Assembly (NCBI GenBank): GCA_900769325.1
Contig: CAAGGF010000087.1
Coordinates: 1-7,469, forward strand
Reading direction: 5' to 3'
Length of the DNA: 7,469 bases
From: Spirochaetia bacterium
GTDB taxonomy: Bacteria > Spirochaetota > Spirochaetia > Treponematales > Treponemataceae
The notes beneath the pieces were generated by a model that saw only the letters and a list, made by a program, of their open reading frames with translations, did no database searches and had not been told where the DNA came from. The number at the start of each line of letters is the position of its first letter. Within the stretch, counting starts at the first letter, position 1. The position numbers and the translations under genes are program-made. Positions 5,187 to 7,469 of the stretch are shown here, piece after piece.

Positions 5187-6514
5187 TGAAGTTTAAAGAA
5201 ATGTCAAAAGGTGAACTTAAAAAGTTCATCAGAGCAAAAAACAAAGAAGCTGATGAGATTCGCGATAAAATCGCGATGACAGACACTGTTGACGAATGTC
5301 GTTCTCTTGGTGAAACTCTGAAGAAGCTGAGAGACGAAATCAACGAAGCGGAAGACGCTCTCGAGGAAATGGACGACAACAACGGGGACGGTTCAGGCAA
5401 CGACTCCGGAAATGGTTCAGAAGGCGAAGAAGCGTCAAGAGGTCTCGACCCGTTCGCGTCATACGGTCTCGGCTCTTTCGAACAGAGAGGCGGAAGAAGT
5501 TTTCCGGCTATTTCCGGAGAAAGTCTCGCACTCAGACAGAACGAAAGACTCGCGTCTCGTTATCAGAATAAAGAGAAACTCGACCTCGGAAAGTATATCA
5601 GAGGAATGGTTTCAGGTAACTGGAACGGAGCCGAAGCAGAAAGACGCGCGATGACTACCACCGGAACCGGAGTTCTGATTCCTGATGTTCTGAGTGCGGA
5701 AATCATCGACACCGCGAGAAATGTTTCTCTTTTCACTCTTGCCGGTGTACCAGTTTATCCAATGACTGAAGGCAATATGACCGTTGCGAGGGTATCAAAA
5801 GACCCTGTGTTCAGCTTCAAGGCTGAAGGAGCTGAACAGGCAGACGGAAACGATTTTGAACTCGACTCCGTTGACCTGAAAGCGAAAACCGCGTACGGGT
5901 ATTGTTATGTCAGCAGAGAAGCAATTCTCAGCGCGAAGAATCTCAATGACATTATTCACAGAGCTTTCGCCGGTGCAATGGCTGATTGTATCGACAAAGC
6001 TATGTTATATGGTCAGTACAACGATTCAACGAAGGCGTTTGAAACTTTCGCTCCGTCCGGCATTATGAACGACTCCAACATCAACGCAATCACAGCGACA
6101 AACAAGGGTTATTCAGATTTTGTTCGCGCGGTTGGAGCAGTCAGAAAGGCGAACGGAACTCCGACAGTTCTCGGAATCAACGGAGCGACAGAGGAGATTC
6201 TTTCTTTACTGGTAGACACAAGCGGTCAGCCGTTGACGATGCCGAAAAATGTCGAATCATTAACGACTATTGTGTCCAATCAGTTGAAGTCAGATGACAC
6301 CACCGGAAACGACGCTCTTATCTTTGACCCGTATTCAATGATTATCGGTATGCAGAACTTAATCACAATCAGAATGTTTGAAGATTCAGATTACTGTATC
6401 AAGAACGGAATGGTTGGATTCCAAGTTTATTGTATGCTTGATAATGCTGTTGTTCGTCCGACACACATTTCAAAGATTTCCGGAATTAAGGAAGTTGTTG
6501 AAATCGCCGGTTAA
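5186..6514 (+). CDS. HK97-fold phage major capsid protein, 442 aa
   Basis: This is a complete tailed-phage (HK97-type) major capsid protein. Residues 5-62 are a charged coiled coil of the kind that serves as an internal scaffold (delta domain). Residues 62-82 are an acidic Gly/Asn/Ser linker. The shell domain begins near residue 155 with MTTTGTGVLIPDVLSAEII. It continues through an extended-loop region (GNMTVARVSKDPVFSFKAEG, 196-215), the spine helix region (YVSREAILSAKNLNDIIHRAF, in two parts at 241-261) and the C-terminal strands (DNAVVRPTHISKI, 419-431). Length and domain order match phage capsid proteins and not encapsulins, which lack the scaffold part. GGGAGG at 5171-5176 precedes the ATG, which overlaps the upstream stop. 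No protease, portal or terminase gene accompanies it, which is unusual. The linker looks cleavable, yet the element encodes no head protease. Confidence 0.96.
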   Translation: MKFKEMSKGELKKFIRAKNKEADEIRDKIAMTDTVDECRSLGETLKKLRDEINEAEDALEEMDDNNGDGSGNDSGNGSEGEEASRGLDPFASYGLGSFEQRGGRSFPAISGESLALRQNERLASRYQNKEKLDLGKYIRGMVSGNWNGAEAERRAMTTTGTGVLIPDVLSAEIIDTARNVSLFTLAGVPVYPMTEGNMTVARVSKDPVFSFKAEGAEQADGNDFELDSVDLKAKTAYGYCYVSREAILSAKNLNDIIHRAFAGAMADCIDKAMLYGQYNDSTKAFETFAPSGIMNDSNINAITATNKGYSDFVRAVGAVRKANGTPTVLGINGATEEILSLLVDTSGQPLTMPKNVESLTTIVSNQLKSDDTTGNDALIFDPYSMIIGMQNLITIRMFEDSDYCIKNGMVGFQVYCMLDNAVVRPTHISKISGIKEVVEIAG

Positions 6515-6529
6515 ATTGAGGTGTAAATC

Positions 6530-6673
6530 GTGATAAAGGTCAAAATTGAAATTGAATTCGAACCTGACGATATTATGAAAAAACTCGATAAACTGGACTC
6601 TCCGGACTCTCCGGAGAAAATGGACGAAAATATATTTCTGAAGGAAATTCAGAAATATATTTCTCAAAGATAA
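6530..6673 (+). CDS. Small acidic hypothetical protein, 47 aa, downstream of capsid gene
   Basis: A GTG start at 6530 is preceded by GAGGTG (6518-6523) with a six-base spacer, nearly the same sequence as the start region of the Rep-like gene. It lies 15 bases after the capsid stop. The product begins MIKVKIEIEFEPDDIMKKL, has a Ser-Pro repeat (DSPDSP, from two tandem 9-bp units at 6596-6613), and ends in a helix, NIFLKEIQKYISQR. The last part is encoded by a perfect 15-bp inverted repeat, so the DNA may be under structural as well as coding constraint. I do not recognise the protein. By position it could be a capsid accessory or size-control factor, but nothing in the sequence proves this. Confidence 0.55.
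   Translation: MIKVKIEIEFEPDDIMKKLDKLDSPDSPEKMDENIFLKEIQKYISQR
6628..6662. repeat. Perfect 15-bp inverted repeat with 5-base loop
   Basis: AAATATATTTCTGAA (6628-6642) is the exact reverse complement of TTCAGAAATATATTT (6648-6662), with GGAAA between. It lies within the last codons of the 47-aa frame and just before its stop. No T-run follows, so it is not a classic terminator. It could stabilise the capsid mRNA 3' end, be a processing site, or be a DNA site. Confidence 0.8.
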
Positions 6674-6680
6674 GTTTAAA

Positions 6681-6896
6681 TTACAATTTATTCGTTTCGT
6701 TTTTAAGGTAAAAAATTAAACTGGGCGCGTCTTCGCCCTTCTTGATGATGAGAACACCGTTAGGGTCAACAAGTTTTCCGTCGCAAATCGACAAATTTAA
6801 TCATTCATTTTTTCTTTAATAAAGAGTTTTTAACAATTCAGGAATCCCGATAATGTCCCTGTTCCATTCCTCCGGAACTGTATCGAGATTCCCAAT
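6681..6896 (-). pseudogene. Possible decayed minus-strand reading frame
   Basis: Read on the minus strand, one frame gives two protein-like stretches. The upstream one (6896 down to 6816) includes GNLDTVPEEWNRDIIG and IPELLKTLY and then a stop. After another stop, the same frame continues (about 6800 down to 6681) with ICDGKLVDPNGVLIIKKGE and APSLIFYLKNETNKL before a final TAA. Amino-acid and codon choice resemble the real genes, and both pieces share a frame, which suggests a gene broken by nonsense changes. I see no start codon with a ribosome site and no promoter, and the bidirectional terminator at 6892-6941 would block transcription into it. A chance frame remains quite possible. A small GGGCG/CGCCC hairpin (6723-6738) lies inside it. 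Confidence 0.25.
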
Positions 6897-6941
6897 AAAA
6901 AAGGAAGTGACAGACCTTCACCTCACTTCCTTTTTTATTGG
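6892..6941 (+). terminator. Strong bidirectional rho-independent terminator
   Basis: The 19-base arm at 6892-6910 (core GGAAGTGA, preceded by six A) is perfectly complementary to 6923-6941 (core TCACTTCC, followed by TTTTTT), with a 12-base loop. Each strand ends its core stem in a run of six T, so it should stop transcripts from both sides. It closes the capsid operon and isolates the replication operon promoter, which begins 19 bases later. Confidence 0.92.
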
Positions 6942-6959
6942 ATAATTATTGAAATATTA

Positions 6960-6988
6960 TTGACAAATTATTGTCTTAGTATTATAAT
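6960..6988 (+). promoter_or_regulatory. Consensus sigma-70/sigma-A promoter of the replication operon
   Basis: TTGACA (6960-6965) and TATAAT (6983-6988) match consensus with a 17-bp spacer. The segment AGTATTATAATT around the -10 box is shared exactly with the capsid promoter, and both lead into an AAGAAAA/GAGAAAA and GGAGGTT leader, so the two may derive from one another. Transcription should start near 6995 and run through the circular join to the terminator at 3949. Confidence 0.9.
6962..6975. promoter_or_regulatory. Operator-like dyad over the -35 box
   Basis: GACAA (6962-6966) and TTGTC (6971-6975) form a perfect 14-bp dyad with a four-base centre, overlapping the -35 element of the replication promoter. 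A repressor bound here would block RNA polymerase. The adjacent XRE-type gene is the first gene of this unit and the natural candidate. Binding is inferred. Confidence 0.5.
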
Positions 6989-7019
6989 TGAGAAAATAAG
7001 GAAATGGAGGTTTTTGAAA

Positions 7020-7223
7020 ATGGCAATTAAAATTGACGAAATCGAACTCAGACGCCGAATTGAAGGAAGTCTCTTCACAATCGTTGAGTTTGCTGAAGCG
7101 TGTGGACTGTCTCAAGGAACATTGACTCGACTTTTGCGCGGTCAAGGCTCTCCGCGTCCGTCCACGGTGAAGAAAATCGCTCAAGAATTGAACTGCAAGC
7201 CTGAAGAAATCTTGAAACACTGA
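7020..7223 (+). CDS. XRE/Cro-type helix-turn-helix regulator, 67 aa
   Basis: I choose ATG 7020, with GGAGG at 7006-7010. The longer frame begins inside the -35 box of the promoter. The 67 residues form one small helix-turn-helix domain: FTIVEFAEACGLS (19-31), then the recognition helix QGTLTRLLRGQGS (32-44), and two closing helices, STVKKIAQELNC and PEEILKH, which match the usual Cro/CI end pattern. There is no effector or cleavage domain, so it resembles Cro or a plasmid copy-control repressor rather than an SOS-cleavable CI. As first gene of the replication operon, next to a dyad over the promoter, it probably represses its own operon and so sets replication gene dosage. The partition-like gene starts 16 bases after its stop. 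Confidence 0.88.
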   Translation: MAIKIDEIELRRRIEGSLFTIVEFAEACGLSQGTLTRLLRGQGSPRPSTVKKIAQELNCKPEEILKH

Positions 7224-7239
7224 AGGGAGGTTCTGAGCG

Positions 7240-7469
7240 ATGAGTGAATACATAACAGTCAAAGAGTTCGCCAGTCGCGCCGGCGTATCACCTCAAGCGG
7301 TTTATCAACGAATTGACAAAGACTTGAACAAGTTTTTCAAGGTGGTTGACGGTAAAAAAATGTTGAGTTCTGAAGGTTTGTCGGTATTTAACAGTAAAGA
7401 GGTTGAGAAAGAATTGAATCAAGCAGTTGACAATAACGCTTTACTGGAAACTTTGAAAGTTTTGACGGA
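7240..7469 (+). CDS. HTH plus coiled-coil plasmid partition-like protein (5' part; continues at position 1)
   Basis: The gene starts at ATG 7240 with GGGAGG at 7225-7230. Its first 40 residues include a helix-turn-helix of the kind found in MerR-like and DUF536 plasmid proteins: ITVKEFASRAGVSPQAVYQRI (5-25, turn at AGVS), followed by a short strand KVVDGKK. Bases from 7351 duplicate those from position 1, so the intact protein has 146 residues and finishes at 330. The rest is a coiled coil with an aromatic tail. DNA binding by the head and self-association by the coiled coil are known features of pSK1 Par-type proteins. Applying that role here is inferred. It is the second gene of the replication unit, between the small repressor and the Rep-like gene. 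Confidence 0.82.
   Translation, partial: MSEYITVKEFASRAGVSPQAVYQRIDKDLNKFFKVVDGKKMLSSEGLSVFNSKEVEKELNQAVDNNALLETLKVLT
7351..7469. repeat. Terminal direct repeat, right copy (circular join)
   Basis: Identical to 1-119. The unique circle is therefore 1-7350. No gene, promoter or repeat ends at the edge of this duplicate, which argues that it is an overlap and not a biological repeat. Confidence 0.93.

Noticed and set aside
5104..5400. 98-aa minus-strand frame opposite the capsid N-terminus
   Set aside because: Ser/Leu-rich antisense of the charged coiled-coil region, a common shadow pattern.
5186..6514. Encapsulin nanocompartment instead of a phage capsid
   Set aside because: Encapsulins lack the N-terminal scaffold coiled coil and are usually shorter; there is no cargo enzyme next to it.

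Overview
The window looks like a complete small circular replicon rather than a slice of a chromosome. Bases 1-119 are repeated exactly at 7351-7469, and one gene reads in frame through the join (start codon 7240, stop at 330). The molecule is therefore most simply a circle of 7350 bp. Moderately low GC, strong GGAGG-type ribosome sites before most genes and two perfect TTGACA-17-TATAAT promoters suggest a Bacillota (clostridial-type) host. That host call is an inference from style only.

All confident genes lie on the + strand in two transcription units. Unit 1 starts at the promoter at 6960-6988 and runs through the join. It holds a 67-aa XRE/Cro-type regulator, a 146-aa helix-turn-helix plus coiled-coil protein resembling single-protein plasmid partition factors, two small unknown proteins (60 and 112 aa), a 337-aa probable replication initiator with two winged-helix-like parts, and a 635-aa primase-helicase fusion. 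It ends at a terminator at 3949-3978. This is a plasmid-like replication and maintenance module.

Immediately after that terminator lies the likely origin. It has one inverted and three direct copies of a 19-bp sequence, the direct copies on an exact 22-bp period (3981-4073), then an AT-rich stretch and a GC-rich hairpin (4143-4188). About 540 further bases, up to the second promoter, contain hairpins but no convincing gene.

Unit 2 starts at the promoter at 4735-4763, which is preceded by a tandem 11-bp repeat. It encodes a 132-aa ribbon-helix-helix protein, a full-length HK97-fold phage major capsid protein (442 aa) and a 47-aa acidic small protein. It ends at a strong bidirectional terminator (6892-6941). 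Between the small protein and that terminator is a possible decayed minus-strand reading frame.

The striking point is the combination. The element carries its own replication genes and a complete phage major capsid protein, but no terminase, portal, head protease, tail, lysis, integrase or relaxase gene, and there is no room for one. The best working idea is a capsid-encoding plasmid satellite that relies on a helper phage for the other structural and packaging functions. A deletion remnant of a phage-plasmid, or one segment of a multipartite phage, are alternatives. The function is inferred; the gene content is read directly.
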